Shown here in pieces: positions 49,079 to 59,624 of a stretch of 64,000 nucleotides of DNA. The notes under the pieces are model-generated. The model did not search any database. It saw nothing but the letters and a program-made list of their open reading frames with translations, and was not told the origin of the DNA. Source of the stretch: Tridacna crocea. Lineage: Eukaryota; Mollusca; Bivalvia; Cardiida; Cardiidae. Location of the stretch: contig OX031070.1 of assembly GCA_943736015.1 (NCBI GenBank), positions 39,858,173 through 39,922,172 of the forward strand, read 5' to 3'. Within the stretch, counting starts at the first letter, position 1; the number at the start of each line of letters is the position of its first letter. The translations under genes and the position numbers were made by a program.

Positions 49079-49890
49079 GCTGTAGCGAATCTTTTCGCCG
49101 CGAGCCGAAGGCGAGGTGGCGACATGATTCACCACAGCCGTGAACAAGTTTCCAAATCCCCGTTACCTGACTGAACAGTGCATTTATTGCAACGTTAATG
49201 CAAAGTTTTATCATTTGAACGTTTGTAAAGTGAATTTTACCTATTTTGGGCTCAGAAAAATGAGTCTGCTGACGTCTGAACACCCTAACTCAATGAAAGC
49301 TGAAGTCAATAGGAATTGACGTCACTGAAACCTAATGATACTACGTGCTAAAACGTGCAGCTTGGCGCATAATCTTGATGTTAATCTTGATCGACGCCGT
49401 CATTTTTTTGATGTTGTGTTGATAGTGTCGTCATGTATACGGGGCTCCCGAAAGGGAAACTGCTTTTACGTTGGTTGGTTGGTTATTTCCGTTTATTTAT
49501 TGTCGCTACCGGTCGCCCATCCGAGCGATGCCCCCAGAAGACAGTTAGTTGTTACGGGGGATAGTGCAAGGATACAGGTCGAAACTACAGAGAGCTTCGC
49601 CTGGTTCTTTAACGTGCTCGGCGTATAGCACCGTCACACGGGACCTCGGTTTAATGTCTCATCCGAAAGACTATTAGTAATTTTTTTTAGTTGGCCAGCC
49701 GGGGATTCGAACCCACATCCTGTAGTGACCCGAAACATTCTGTTCACGAGTCCTATGCTCTCCCTACAGAGCTATACCGGCTGGTTAATACGTTGGTTTT
49801 GCCAGTGCACATGATATATATGTTCGGAGCATATTATCCAATAAGATCACGAGAAATTTCTTTGCAGTATAATAAAACTTTTTTTTTTCA
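49079..49890 (+). repeat. Dispersed repeat N, copy 2, split by a SINE
   Basis: Parallels 42230-42690. It is interrupted at 49476 by the SINE and resumes TTTGCCAGTGCACATGATA at about 49796. TGACGTCA at 49317-49324. Confidence 0.55.
49477..49789 (-). mobile_element. Complete tRNA-derived SINE with conserved core, minus strand
   Basis: Minus strand head: CCGGTATAGCTCTGTAGGG (A box) and GATGTGGGTTCGAATCCCC (B box). Central conserved block CTTTCGGATGAGACATTAAA and GAGCACGTTAAAGAACC, then an A-rich tail. A 9-bp target duplication ACGTTGGTT lies at 49468-49476 and 49790-49798. The core is of the kind conserved between metazoan SINE families; which superfamily is not settled. Confidence 0.85.
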
Positions 49891-50207
49891 TTTCTTTTCA
49901 GAGCTGTGACTTCCTTGTACATAAAAGACGGACTGTGTTTTTCCAAAGTTATGTTAATCAGGTAAAATATACATAGAAAACTTCTGGACTAACAAACTTT
50001 CTGTACATACCCGTTTGCAAGCAATACTAACAGGTGAGCTTGGTGCTGTTTAGCAGGAAAGAGAGTCTATATACACAGAGAAGGAGAGATGAAGAATATC
50101 GGTGCAACTCGGATTTTAAAGAAAAGGACTGATCTTCAAGCAGTGAAACAAGAAAGGCAGTATCTTCGAAACGGTGGCTCGTATAGTTGATATTTGTAGT
50201 ATGAATT
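49891..50207. other. Unannotated intergenic sequence
   Basis: No element recognised. Confidence 0.35.
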
Positions 50208-50431
50208 GATCGTTTATCCAACAGTTTCGAGTTTAAACAACTCTGAGGTCGAATGCTTTTTGAAAACATTGTGGGAAAAGGAGAAAATGCTGTTAAACAG
50301 CATTTTCTCCTTTTCCCACAATGTTTTCTGTCCGTTCAAACAATATCATCGAAATAGCGATATTTAGTTTCTCCGCTACAAATGCTTTGAATTTGGATGG
50401 TTCTTAAATTTTGTTGGTTTGTATAGGGTTA
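50208..50431 (+). mobile_element. Family A MITE, diverged ends
   Basis: Perfect hairpin with GTTAAAC centre. R half (ACAAATGCTTTGAATTTGG) decayed; ends GTATAGGGTTAG. Confidence 0.75.
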
Positions 50432-50503
50432 GAATGGGTCCTGCTTGGCTAAGTCGGAACAATCTTGTCCTGTCCCATGATTTATACTTCAAAATGTTCA
50501 TTC

Positions 50504-50694
50504 TTAACTCTGGACAAGACAACAAAACTTTAGACTTTGCCTAATTTCAGATCATTTTCAAAAGGAAGGTTTGTAAAAGATGGTAGGAAAAGGTGAAAAC
50601 ACCGATTACCAGCGATTTTTTTTTTTCGCCAGTGGTTTCAAAAACTGTCTTTCTCAATGTTGTTGAAATTCTTACTTGTGTGGTCAAGGGTTAA
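50504..50694 (-). mobile_element. Family A MITE, decayed hairpin
   Basis: TTAA at both ends. Hairpin ATGGTAGGAAAAGGTGAAAA is poorly matched by a T-rich right side. Confidence 0.65.
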
Positions 50695-50754
50695 AATTCT
50701 AATATATGAAAATTTCTATCAATTATCAATCTTTTTCTAGATGGCATTTTTTTT

Positions 50755-50952
50755 TTTAAATCTCTTCAGTCGAATAGATGTCATGTTCATACCAAAAAAT
50801 CAAATGTGACGTGAATAATAAGATTTTTTGCGTAGAAAACATTGTGGGCAAAGGAGAAAATGCTGGTTACATTTTCTCCTTTGCCTACAATATTTTCAAA
50901 AGCTCTCTACGTTAGAGTTGTAAAACTTTGAGATGATGCGGTAAAGGGTTAA
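50755..50952 (-). mobile_element. Family A MITE, diverged
   Basis: Hairpin GTGGGCAAAGGAGAAAATG closes directly on CTGGTTACATTTTCTCC, with part of the right arm lost. L end ends GCGGTAAAGGGTTAA. Confidence 0.7.
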
Positions 50953-51204
50953 GAATCCAAACAGCTTTTATTTCAAAGTCCGCGGAGTTACAGGTTAAAG
51001 TGATCGCCATGTCAATGTTTCTACGCTGTAACTGTCTATACTGACAACATATCATCTTGTTTACAATCTACATTCGTCTTTTATTTGACGTTGTTGAACT
51101 TAGATAAAGTTTACTTCGGCAATTTTCGCCTGTTTACCGTAAAAATCATTGTTTTAATATGTAGTGTATCAAGGGGACAGATTGGATATTGTAGCAAGAA
51201 TTAG
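50953..51204. other. Unannotated intergenic sequence
   Basis: No element recognised. Confidence 0.3.
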
Positions 51205-51480
51205 ACATTCGGCGAACCTCGGGTAATTCCGTCGATCAAATCTCTCGACTGTATTACGAATGGTGATATGCACCTACGCGGTGTATTTCTTCGCCGGATA
51301 TAGACCGCTTAACCGTTCTAAAAAATGTCACGCTCCTCTTTAAAAAAGCAAACACGACGCACAATTTTCCGGGGAAATCTATTTTAATACATTTCCGCTG
51401 ACAGGAAGATAAATTTTAACGTGGTCTATCAATTCCGTTGGTTGCTTTCACCTTTGAAATCAGGCAGGATTCATCACTGA
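51205..51480 (+). mobile_element. Family K fragment, copy 3
   Basis: ACATTCGGCGAACCTCGGGT, TTCTTCGCCGGATATAGACC and AACGTGGTCTATCAATTCCG correspond to K copy 1. The right part is missing. Confidence 0.5.
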
Positions 51481-51569
51481 TCATTAAGCTGTCAATAGTT
51501 ATGGATTGGCAAAAATAACATAATTGGAATGTTGTTTATGATTTCTGTCCCTTAGGTCCCTGTCTTGCT

Positions 51570-51640
51570 TTTTGTGGAGGGTGTAGATTAAGATCAGACT
51601 GCGCAAAACATGCAGCCCAACCAACGGTGTCCAGTGTGTT
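51570..51640. mobile_element. Family G core, diverged
   Basis: GTGTAGATTAAGATCAGACTG and a degraded second arm. Confidence 0.45.
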
Positions 51641-51691
51641 AAAAAGCTACTCACACAAAAGAAAAGAAATATGCTGTGAACTAAAACAAAT

Positions 51692-51770
51692 CGTCGGTTT
51701 ACTTGGAAAACCTCGTAACTACAGCTTGTTTACAAGCTGAAGTTACGAGGTTTTTGAAGTAAACGGACGA
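51692..51770. mobile_element. Family D palindrome, complete
   Basis: CGGTTTACTTGGAAAACCTC and complement; centre CAGCTTGTTTACAAGCTG. Confidence 0.8.
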
Positions 51771-51867
51771 AATATTTTTTTTCCATGACTGATTGTTCGA
51801 AGTGTTTTTTATCACGTTTTGAGCTTGAAAGTGTCTCGGCGCACTGCAATAGTTGATGATATTTTGG

Positions 51868-51930
51868 CAAGTCTAGATCAAGATCAGATTGTAAGATATA
51901 TGCAATCTGATCTTAGATCTATCGTTTCTG
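51868..51930. mobile_element. Family G core, diverged
   Basis: TCTAGATCAAGATCAGATTG with complement GCAATCTGATCTTAGATC. Confidence 0.55.
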
Positions 51931-52139
51931 TTATTTTGTGACACATTCTGGCCAACACAGCCTGAAAAAAAAATAGAATATGTAGGGATTTTTTTTTTGT
52001 CCTAACAGAAAATATCCATTGAGTTTACATACATTTGGCGCTCTGTTGGCGAAAGGTGAACATAAATAACACCGATTATGGCTGGCTGTAGGTTAGTGAT
52101 TGTCACTTATTGATGACTAAATATTTACTATATGACTGT
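51931..52139. other. Unannotated intergenic sequence
   Basis: No element recognised. Confidence 0.3.
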
Positions 52140-52340
52140 GTCTATGTGTGCGGCAATTCATATTATATCGTGGTAGAGGGCGATTTATGTCATTCCAGGC
52201 TCGCTGAATATTGTCATGCTTCATGATATTTTACTTGGAAAAGTAGCCAGTGGCTTGGGAGATAAATATTGTGGAAAATACTGCTAAAAGAAACTCTTTG
52301 AAGGTATGAATAGGTTCACTGGCCAACGCGATATGGCAAA
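52140..52340 (+). mobile_element. SINE body fragment
   Basis: AAAAGTAGCCAGTGGCTTGGG, GAAACTCTTTGAAGG and GGTTCACTGGCCAACGCG parallel the 26690-26790 SINE body. The head is not seen. Confidence 0.5.
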
Positions 52341-52365
52341 AAAAGTGAGAAATTTCTGATGTACT

Positions 52366-52540
52366 CCACATGTACATACATGTCTATATCCGGTCTCTGT
52401 CTTCATTCCTTAACCCTTTATACCACACAATGCCGACTTGTAACACCCCTGAGATAGTAGCCTTTTGAAAACATTGTGGAAAAAAAGAGAAATTCTACAT
52501 GCGCATATATGTTTATCCGGTCTGTCTTCATTCTTTAACC
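52366..52540 (+). repeat. Short tandem duplication spanning a family A start
   Basis: TCCGGTCT...GTCTTCATTC followed by a family A L end occurs at about 52389-52412 and again at 52516-52536, spaced about 126 bp. The first copy of A is cut off at 52492 where the second unit begins. Confidence 0.6.
52410..52492 (+). mobile_element. Family A, L half only
   Basis: TTAACCCTTTATACCACAC to ATTGTGGAAAAAAAGAGAAA; truncated by the local duplication. Confidence 0.65.
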
Positions 52541-52743
52541 ATTTACCACACAATGCGACTTTTAAAATCCCTGAGATAGAAGCCTTTTGAAAACATTGTG
52601 GGAAACCAGCATTTTCTCCTTTTCCCACAATGTTTTCTACCCTTCCCAAATCAAATTTCATTTCTTTAGTCATATTCATTTTGTCGTTTTCAAAATGCTT
52701 TCAATTTGCATCAGTCTAATTTTGTGGTTAGTTAAAGAGTCTA
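52535..52743 (+). mobile_element. Family A MITE with left hairpin arm deleted
   Basis: TTAACCATTTACCACACAATG, then ATTGTGGGAAACCAGCATTTTC, a left-arm deletion like 25725-25934. R half decayed. Confidence 0.75.
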
Positions 52744-53155
52744 GTTCTGTTTGCTAGCGATTAAAAGACATGGTTTATACAAATTTTTCGGACTTTTTTC
52801 ACAATCGGTGTAACATAATTAAGTTTAAACTAACGACCTTAGAATTTATTTCCGTTTTCTTTTTTTAACATTCTTCAAATACTCGTACGTAAGACAAGCT
52901 ATTTGCTGATTATATAAAACCTCGCATACGTTTTTGTCTGCCATTGAATTTAAACATAATACATATACATGTATATTACATTTTTTTGTACAATATAGTC
53001 ATATTTCATAAACACTTAACACATTACTTGTCATTATTTACAGAACAGAATAGAACTGTTTCTGTTCTATTATTTACAAGTATTCAGATTTATCATTCAT
53101 GAACTAATTGTTATAATTATGCAGTTTACGCCTCTCTACCCGTCCCGTTTTGCCC
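52744..53155. other. AT-rich intergenic sequence
   Basis: A short inverted repeat AGAACAGAATAGAAC/GTTCTATT near 53043-53073. Otherwise nothing. Confidence 0.4.
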
Positions 53156-53404
53156 CTGTCGGTGTAATGCAGAGAAATGACCATCCCCTTCAAAATGACC
53201 CATAGGTCATTTCTCTACGTAGGGGAATGGTCCGGGTCATTATTCTACGTAGAGAAATGACCCTCTGGGGTCATTTCTCTACGTAGAATAATGACTCGGG
53301 TCATTCCTCTACGTAGTGAAATTACTTCTGGGGTCATTTCTCTACGCAGAATAATGACCCGGGTCATTTTGTAGGGAAGGGTCATTTTCCTCCATTACAC
53401 GGGC
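53156..53404. mobile_element. Family E element, complete
   Basis: Ends CTGTCGGTGTAATGCAGAG and CTCCATTACACGGG. Interior array of GGTCATT/AATGACC with CTACGTAGA, one unit longer than 8469-8684. Confidence 0.8.
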
Positions 53405-53526
53405 TCGTTTTATCTTTTATCCACTTAACTGAAAATGCTTAAAATTTGGACGCGTCTGACGATGTAACTGTCTATTAAAGGGCTAAAGGAATTAAGCTTG
53501 GTTTCAAAGATTAGTCAAACATTTTG

Positions 53527-53645
53527 TTAACCTCTAACCAGTCTATAAAATTTAAGTCGTGTCCGAACAGAAAGCATTGATTTTGCAGGCGTATATAAAA
53601 ATTTTTGGCAAACAAAGGGTAGAAAACATTGAAGCAAGGGATAGT
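53527..53645 (-). mobile_element. Family A, R half only
   Basis: TTAACCTCTAACCAG, AAGCATTGATTTTGCAGGCG and GTAGAAAACATTGAAG; stops at the hairpin. Confidence 0.55.
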
Positions 53646-53819
53646 TTTTTTAAGAGTGATGTTTCCTTTCGGGGCTTTTGATGTAAAAAAAAAAACAACA
53701 ACAACAATGAGGGAGACGGGAGGTAACTAAAAATGTTTAATATGCTTTATTTGAATATATTTTTCTTTGACTCTTTCACTGGTACCCAAAGTCGTTCAGT
53801 TTTAAACTCTTTTGGGGCG

Positions 53820-54180
53820 AAAATAAAATTAAGCTAATGCTCTGGCATAAGAAGAGGTGAGGCGGGGTGGGGTTGGGGGGAAGAAATTTCTTTGATGTAT
53901 TATAACAAGCAAGTCATCATAATAAGTTATGGATCTTATAAAATCCTGTTTCTCTTTTTGACTGAATCTTTAATCTTGATGTAGATTGGTTCTTTGACAT
54001 GCAAAAAATTAACCCATTTTTTACTGAGTCTTGAGGTAGACTGGTTGTTTGACATGCAGAAAATTAACCCAAACAGCAGCAAAAAGTTTCGACACAGGTC
54101 AAGCGGCACTGGCTGACTTAGGCCTATACTTTTTTGTAGATGCCTTATGCCCCCTTTTCACAGAGCATGGGTTATGTAAA
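53820..54180. mobile_element. Family B MITE with internal duplication
   Basis: GATGTATTATAACAAGCAAG, then TTGACATGCA...AATTAACCCA occurring twice (about 53994-54015 and 54051-54070), core GTTTCGACACAGGTCAAG, right end CCCCCTTTTCACAGAGCATGG. Confidence 0.6.
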
Positions 54181-54221
54181 CTCGACCTCTATCTGCAAGA
54201 AGACTAGACTACATTATCATA

Positions 54222-54280
54222 CAGTATAGATGTAAGATCATACTGCATACTCTGTGGAGTCCGATCTAAATCTGTGTTGT
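54222..54280. mobile_element. Family G core, diverged
   Basis: CAGTATAGATGTAAGATCAT and GTGGAGTCCGATCTAAATC. Confidence 0.45.
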
Positions 54281-54389
54281 TCTCAATCTATGCTGTTCTC
54301 ACAAGTCTGTATTTTCGCCCATGGTGCCAATCGATTTCAGTACAAATGGCAATGCGATATGATTTCATTTTTTTTTTATTTCGGTGGCG

Positions 54390-54455
54390 AATGGTGTAGA
54401 TCCAAGATCAGGCTGCACATTCTGTGCAGCCTGAACTTAATCTACACCGTACGCA
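54390..54455. mobile_element. Family G palindromic MITE
   Basis: GTGTAGATCCAAGATCAGG with complement around CTGCACATTCTGTGCAG. Confidence 0.65.
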
Positions 54456-54608
54456 GAAGGTTTTTGTTACAGTCAGTTTCAGTGAAAGAGTCAAACGTTG
54501 TGCCATTGGTCAATACACAAATTCTTCTATACATTGTTTCTTATATGTAACGTTATATGTATATATTTGTAAATCAGTTATGATCACGGCCATATAGTGG
54601 CAAACTGT

Positions 54609-54839
54609 TTTACCCATTACCAAACAACCCAGGGTACTTTTGACGACCCTGAGAAAGAAGCCTTTAGAAAACATTGTGGGAAAAGGAGAAAATGCTGGTA
54701 ACCAGCATTTTCTCCTTTTCCCAAAATGTTTTCTACTCTTCACAAAAAACAATTTTCAAATTTTCACTCAATTTTATTTTGTCGTCTGTAAATGCTTTGG
54801 ATTTGGGCAAGCCTATATTGTCGTTTGGTAATGATTTAA
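54609..54839 (+). mobile_element. Family A MITE, complete
   Basis: Left TTTA, right TTAA, hairpin with GGTAACC centre and one mismatch (TTCCCAAAATG). Confidence 0.85.
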
Positions 54840-54849
54840 CAAACCCTGT

Positions 54850-55035
54850 TTGTATTCACCACTCATTCTTAAAATAATTTTCGTTTTTGTCCAGATTTTG
54901 AAAGGAACACAAGTTCTGATTGGCTAAACCATTCGGTTTAGCCAATCACAACTTCTGTTCCTTTCTAAATTTAGAAAAATATTGAGAAAAAGATTGAGAA
55001 TTTTTCTTAAGAATGGGTGGTTGATACGGACTAGC
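54850..55035. mobile_element. Palindromic element U, copy 2
   Basis: Ends TTCACCACTCATTCTTAA and TTAAGAATGGGTGGTTGA are inverted. Centre CTGATTGGCTAAACCATTCG with complement. Confidence 0.6.
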
Positions 55036-55117
55036 TGGAAGCCAAAAGACAGACATCTTTCATTCATACCATTTCAAAATATGAATATTTTTATAAATAT
55101 GTATAATATTGTGCGAT

Positions 55118-55200
55118 CTGCCACAGTTTCAGATAGGTCAAGGCGTAGGTCAGGATCAGTTTTTTTAAGAATTTGCAGTCTGATCTTGGATTAACACGGA
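55118..55200. mobile_element. Family G half-element, diverged
   Basis: GTAGGTCAGGATCAG and GCAGTCTGATCTTGGATTAAC. Confidence 0.4.
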
Positions 55201-55556
55201 TGCGGTCAAATTTTCCGGCAATCAGAGCATCGTGATATTTAGAATTTATGTACAGATGGATATTTGCATTCAAGTTATTTGGCAGTTTAGGATTTACATT
55301 ACAATTTTGAATATTTTTTTCCTCGTCATATACATGTATACATAATTTCGAAACTATGTATCATCTCTTATCATTTGATACTTAAGTTTTGTAACCATGG
55401 AAACCGGGTAATGGATAGTCGTGTGCTCAGATCAAATGTACACTCTTTTTAGTTAAGAAAACTTTTTTCTTCATTTTGAGTATTTTTGTCTTCATTTAGA
55501 CACATTGTCTTCCATTTTTCCATTAGTTTATAAAGAAATCTGTGCTTTTAAGGATT

Positions 55557-55559
<3 letters not shown>
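55201..55559. other. AT-rich intergenic sequence
   Basis: No element recognised. Confidence 0.35.

Positions 55560-55620
<61 letters not shown>
55560..55620. repeat. (CT)30 microsatellite
   Basis: Uninterrupted CT dinucleotide tract of about 60 bp. Confidence 0.97.
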
Positions 55621-55623
<3 letters not shown>

Positions 55624-55719
55624 ATGACTGGAGATCTCTCTCGCCTCGACATGACTGAAAAAATGTTTTGCATAACATACTTATTATTATATTGAAACTT
55701 TAGCTATCTCGGTCAGAAT

Positions 55720-55800
55720 TTTTTCAAGGTTATCAGGGATTGTAAACCAAGATCACATTGCACATTTCCATCTTGATCACACTGCCTATATAAGTAACAA
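55720..55800. mobile_element. Family G remnant
   Basis: GTAAACCAAGATCACATTGC and CATCTTGATCACACTGCC. Confidence 0.35.
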
Positions 55801-55872
55801 AGGCTATCCCTTGAGTTTTATAAATAAAATGTATGTCATGAGTTTGTCATTATAAATACTCACTGTTTTTGT

Positions 55873-56455
55873 TATACCACATGACATATAGCTTAATGTT
55901 ATGTTATGTATGTTAGAGTTCTGTAACATGACATACTAGTATAGTATGTTATCTCATGACTTTTACAGCTACATAACATGGCATCGGGCATAGTATTTAA
56001 TGTTATGCCTGTGACGGTTACTGGTATATAAGATGTCATAAGTGTATATCTTCAGTGCATGTCGTCGGTTAACTTCGAAAACCTCGCAACTACAGCTTGA
56101 AACAAGCTGTAGTTACGAGGTTTTTGAAGGAAACCGACGATATATGTTATGTCTGTTATGGGTATAAAATAACGTATAGCACACTATGCTTTAACTATGT
56201 CTGTTACACCAATATAACATGACATACAAGTGTAGCATTATAATACTATATCATTTATTGATACATAAAATGATATGACATGTTATGTCTGTTACCACTG
56301 TATAAAATGAGACACACATAGAGCATGATATGCTATGTTATGTTTGTTATTCCAGTTTGATATGACATATTAGAATAATAGGGTATATTATGTGTGTTAT
56401 AGTTATGTAAAGTGACATATAGCATAATTTGCTATGTTATTTCTGGTATAGTGGT
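55873..56455. repeat. Degenerate satellite, ~65-70-bp units, hosting D
   Basis: Repeated ATAACATGACATA, TATAGCAT and TTATGTCTGTTA motifs, with partial inversion symmetry inside each unit. It is interrupted by the complete family D element at 56061-56140. Confidence 0.65.
56061..56140. mobile_element. Family D palindrome, complete
   Basis: TCGGTTAACTTCGAAAACC with complement; centre CAGCTTGAAACAAGCTG. Confidence 0.8.
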
Positions 56456-56633
56456 CATTTTTGTTACTTACTCTCTTTTCCTTTAATACTCGATGCATAA
56501 CATGTAATATAATACATAGATAACTATGTGAAAAAGGAACATTAATCAAATGTACAGTATCATTATAATAAATCAAAGATAATATACTATGAATAGTTGC
56601 CTTTGTTCATGTTTGTTTTGCTGTTTTAATTCT

Positions 56634-56836
56634 TTAACCCGCCCCGTGTCAAAATTTTAGACCTGCCCAAATATGTTGCATGAGGATGGCGCATTAAATA
56701 TGGTTTAATTAATGGAAGTTTTGTCTGTTAGGATAGAAATATTTTGTTTTCAGCCGCCGTTACCTCCTTTCCCACTATGTTTCAAAAGCCAATCTTCGAA
56801 ATGTCGTTAAATCTCGAGATTTTGTGGAATGAGTAA
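56634..56836 (-). mobile_element. Family A MITE, strongly decayed
   Basis: TTAACCCGCCCCGTG, TTTTAGACCTGCCCAAAT, a remnant right arm TTACCTCCTTTCCCAC and an L-like end. Confidence 0.5.
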
Positions 56837-56992
56837 AAAAAATCTTGGGACATTCTCAAAGCCCTGTTGTCGACTTCGTCTGTATCCTTATCGTCGTGGT
56901 GCGAAAATATTAACAATCTTCTTGTCCCTCAATGAAGATACATAATTCACATTTCAGCCTGATGTTAAGTACCGGTATAGTGGTCTTGTGTC

Positions 56993-57665
56993 ACTATCAA
57001 GGGCTAGTTTGTTACCTTTTTAACGGCAGCTTCTCAATATCAAAGGCTAGTAATTTACTGTCGAGGCCAAGTTGTTCACAATAAAGGGCTAGTTGTTCAC
57101 TATCAAGGATCAGTTTTTCACTACCAAAGGCTAGATGTTCACTATCAAGGGTCAGTTTTTCACTATCAAAGGCAAGTTGTTCAATAGCAAAGGCTAGTTG
57201 TTCACTGTCAAAGGCTAGTTGTTCACAATCAAGGTCAGTTTTTTTACACTATCAAAGGCTAGTTGTTCACTATCAAGGGTTAGTTTTTCACTCTCAAAGG
57301 CTAGTTATTCACTGTCAAGGGTCATGAGTTCACAATCAAGGGCTTGCCGTTCCCAATCAAGGGCAAGACGTCCTCTATTTCAAGCTATTTGTTCACAATT
57401 AAGGGCTTGTTGTTCACCATTAAGGCCCAGTTCAGAATCACAGGGTAGTTTTCACTATCAACCTTGAGCCAGTGGTTCACTTTCAAAGGCCAGTTGTCCG
57501 TCGTTTACTATCAAAGCTGGTGATTCACTATTAAAGGTTTGCCTTCCGCTCTCAAGGGCCAATAGTTCACCATCAAGGATCAAGGGTCATTTGTACATTA
57601 TCAAGGGCTATTTGGTCACCTTCGACCAGATCAAAATCAACGGCTTGTTATTCACTATCAAAGAC
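56993..57665 (+). repeat. Minisatellite of 21-25-bp units
   Basis: About 28 units of the form GGCTAGTTGTTCACTATCAA with GGGTCAGTTTTTCACT variants. The overlapping 82-aa Ser/Arg-rich frame is an artefact. Confidence 0.9.
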
Positions 57666-58112
57666 CACTGTTTTTTATGTTTTTATCATATTTTGAGACT
57701 TATTGTATAGACCATTTGTACTTTGAAAGGGGGGGGGGGTTATAAGCTTTCATTACCTTTCGTTCAAACCTACACAAATAAACAGACAAAAAAATAACCC
57801 GCAAATAAATTTTACTTGGACAAACCAAAGATTCAGATACTTTGGTGACCTTGTAAAGGTTCAAGCAGCAGATTTTAACCACAACCTTTTGCAGCCCATG
57901 ATTGTAGACACATATCGACTCATATGAAGCAGAACGATTACTTTACAGGCCCACTAGGTGTCAAATTTCAACTATAGGGACTGAAAAATGAAGTGTTAGT
58001 TAACCCTTATCCTGCTATATAACTAAAATGAAATTTTCAATTCGATAAAAAAGAAATTATAAATTGCTATTTTAAAGTTATGTTTTTGGGAATTATAATT
58101 ATCTCCTTACCG
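57666..58112. other. Unannotated intergenic sequence
   Basis: G-run at 57730-57740. No element recognised. Confidence 0.35.
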
Positions 58113-58197
58113 GACAGTGTAGATCAAAGATCAGACTGCACGTTCTGTGCAGTCTGATCTTTGATCTACACTGTCCGCAAAAGGTCAGTGAGTCGTG
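58113..58197. mobile_element. Family G palindromic MITE, best copy
   Basis: Near-perfect palindrome from GGACAGTGTAGATCAAAGAT to its complement around GCACGTTCTGTGC, then the tail CAAAAGGTCAGTGAGTCG. Confidence 0.8.
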
Positions 58198-58309
58198 CTC
58201 AACAATCTAAGAGTAAAAAACAAAGTTTGTATTTTCACTACATCCTTGTCGTAAAATCTATCTTTGCAGGCGAATTCAGATTGGCAGTTTTTGCTGAGGT
58301 ATTTCATCT

Positions 58310-58513
58310 CTTTATCTGACGACAATATTTTAGTGTTGTCTGAATTTAAAAGAATTTGTAAACGACAAAGTAGATGTTACCTGTAATAAAGAATTTGTTT
58401 TTAAAGAATATAAATCATTGTAGAAAAAAGGGGTAAAATGCTAGTTACCAGCATTTATTTATTTGTTTTTTTTTTTATTTGTTTAACATAAAACACAGGA
58501 CTATGTGGTAAGA
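58310..58513 (-). mobile_element. Family A MITE, decayed
   Basis: ATCTGACGACAATATTTTAG, GGGGTAAAATGCTAGTTACC with the right arm replaced by T-rich sequence, L end ACTATGTGGTAAGAG. Confidence 0.6.
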
Positions 58514-58531
58514 GTACTTTTTTTTGAAATA

Positions 58532-59323
58532 CAGTCGAATCTCTATACCTCGAAGTTCGGGGGACACTCGTAAGAACTTCGAGTTATAGAAAGTTCGACG
58601 TGTAGATCATCGGAGTTCTCGAAACTGGGTACGAATTAGATAGATGGCGAAATACCGGAAGTAAATGGAGGCATCATTTGATTGTCTTCATTCGACTAAT
58701 CGAATACAAAATAAGATAAAATCGAATACAAAAATAAGATAAAATAAGTTTTATTATTATTTATTTATTCATTAAGAAACATTGTTTTTATACAAATTCT
58801 ACAACTACTATGAACAATAAACATAAAAATTGCACATTGACCGGGTCCTTCACCAAACAAGTTCTGTATGGAATTAGCGTTGGGTTCTTCACTCGTCAAT
58901 GTAAATTACAAATGTAACACTAAAAAGAATTTTCTGACCCTTTCACTCAAATCACTCAAACTTTGAAGTTTTAATCTCACAGTCAAACAGTCAATCAAAA
59001 ATCAAACAAACAATCGATAATCAATACTGTAATACACTTGTTAATTACCGGAGTTGACAAGTCGAAAGGTGTGAAAAACCAGATTGACAGCAAACATCGT
59101 CCTTTACAAATATACTTCGAGGTAAAGATGTGTGAATACGTTCAAACAATGGTGATTGGACCTTAAAATTCATTCGACGTATGGATAAATTTCGAGGTAC
59201 GGATAACGACGTATGGAGGTTGAATTATATTGAAATAAAGAGCAATGAGATCGGGACCTGAAAAAAACTTCGACGTAGGGATAAGTTCGACTAAGGGACG
59301 TTCGAGCTAAGGACGTTCGACTG
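58532..59323. mobile_element. pogo/Tigger-like non-autonomous element S
   Basis: 792 bp with terminal repeats CAGTCGAATCTCTATACC and, at the other end on the complement, CAGTCGAACGTCCTTAGC. TA on both sides (58530-58531 and 59324-59325). The subterminal regions repeat TTCGA-type motifs. No transposase frame. Confidence 0.7.
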
Positions 59324-59624
59324 TAGGTCAGAAACAAAAACCTGGTATCCAGTTGCTTTAGGGATCTAGCCGGGTGTAACGTGATATCTCAATGAAACCG
59401 TAATAAATACACACCTAGAGATGAGGAGAAAAAAATGTCAAACATTTCTATAAAAAAATTTAAGGCATATTATTTAGTTTTACATCGTGACTAACGTAGA
59501 AAAATTCCACAATAACTAATCGAAGTTTACACTAGCAAAAGGTGCACAAGGGGAGCTTTCTTGAACAGCTGTTTGGCATTGGTCTGTAAGTCAGTGTTTG
59601 TCTACCCGTTTAATTGAGCCGCGC
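59324..59624. other. Unannotated intergenic sequence
   Basis: No element recognised. Confidence 0.35.

Noticed and set aside
49335..49628. 97-aa frame with some apparent protein-like composition
   Set aside because: Spans repeat N and the SINE; the C-terminal part is the complement of the SINE core.
49690..49785. Possible tRNA gene on the minus strand
   Set aside because: A and B boxes are present but the stems do not pair as a cloverleaf, and the element continues into a SINE body with flanking duplications.
57219..57467. 82-aa Ser/Arg-rich frame resembling an SR protein
   Set aside because: Encoded by the 21-25-bp minisatellite.
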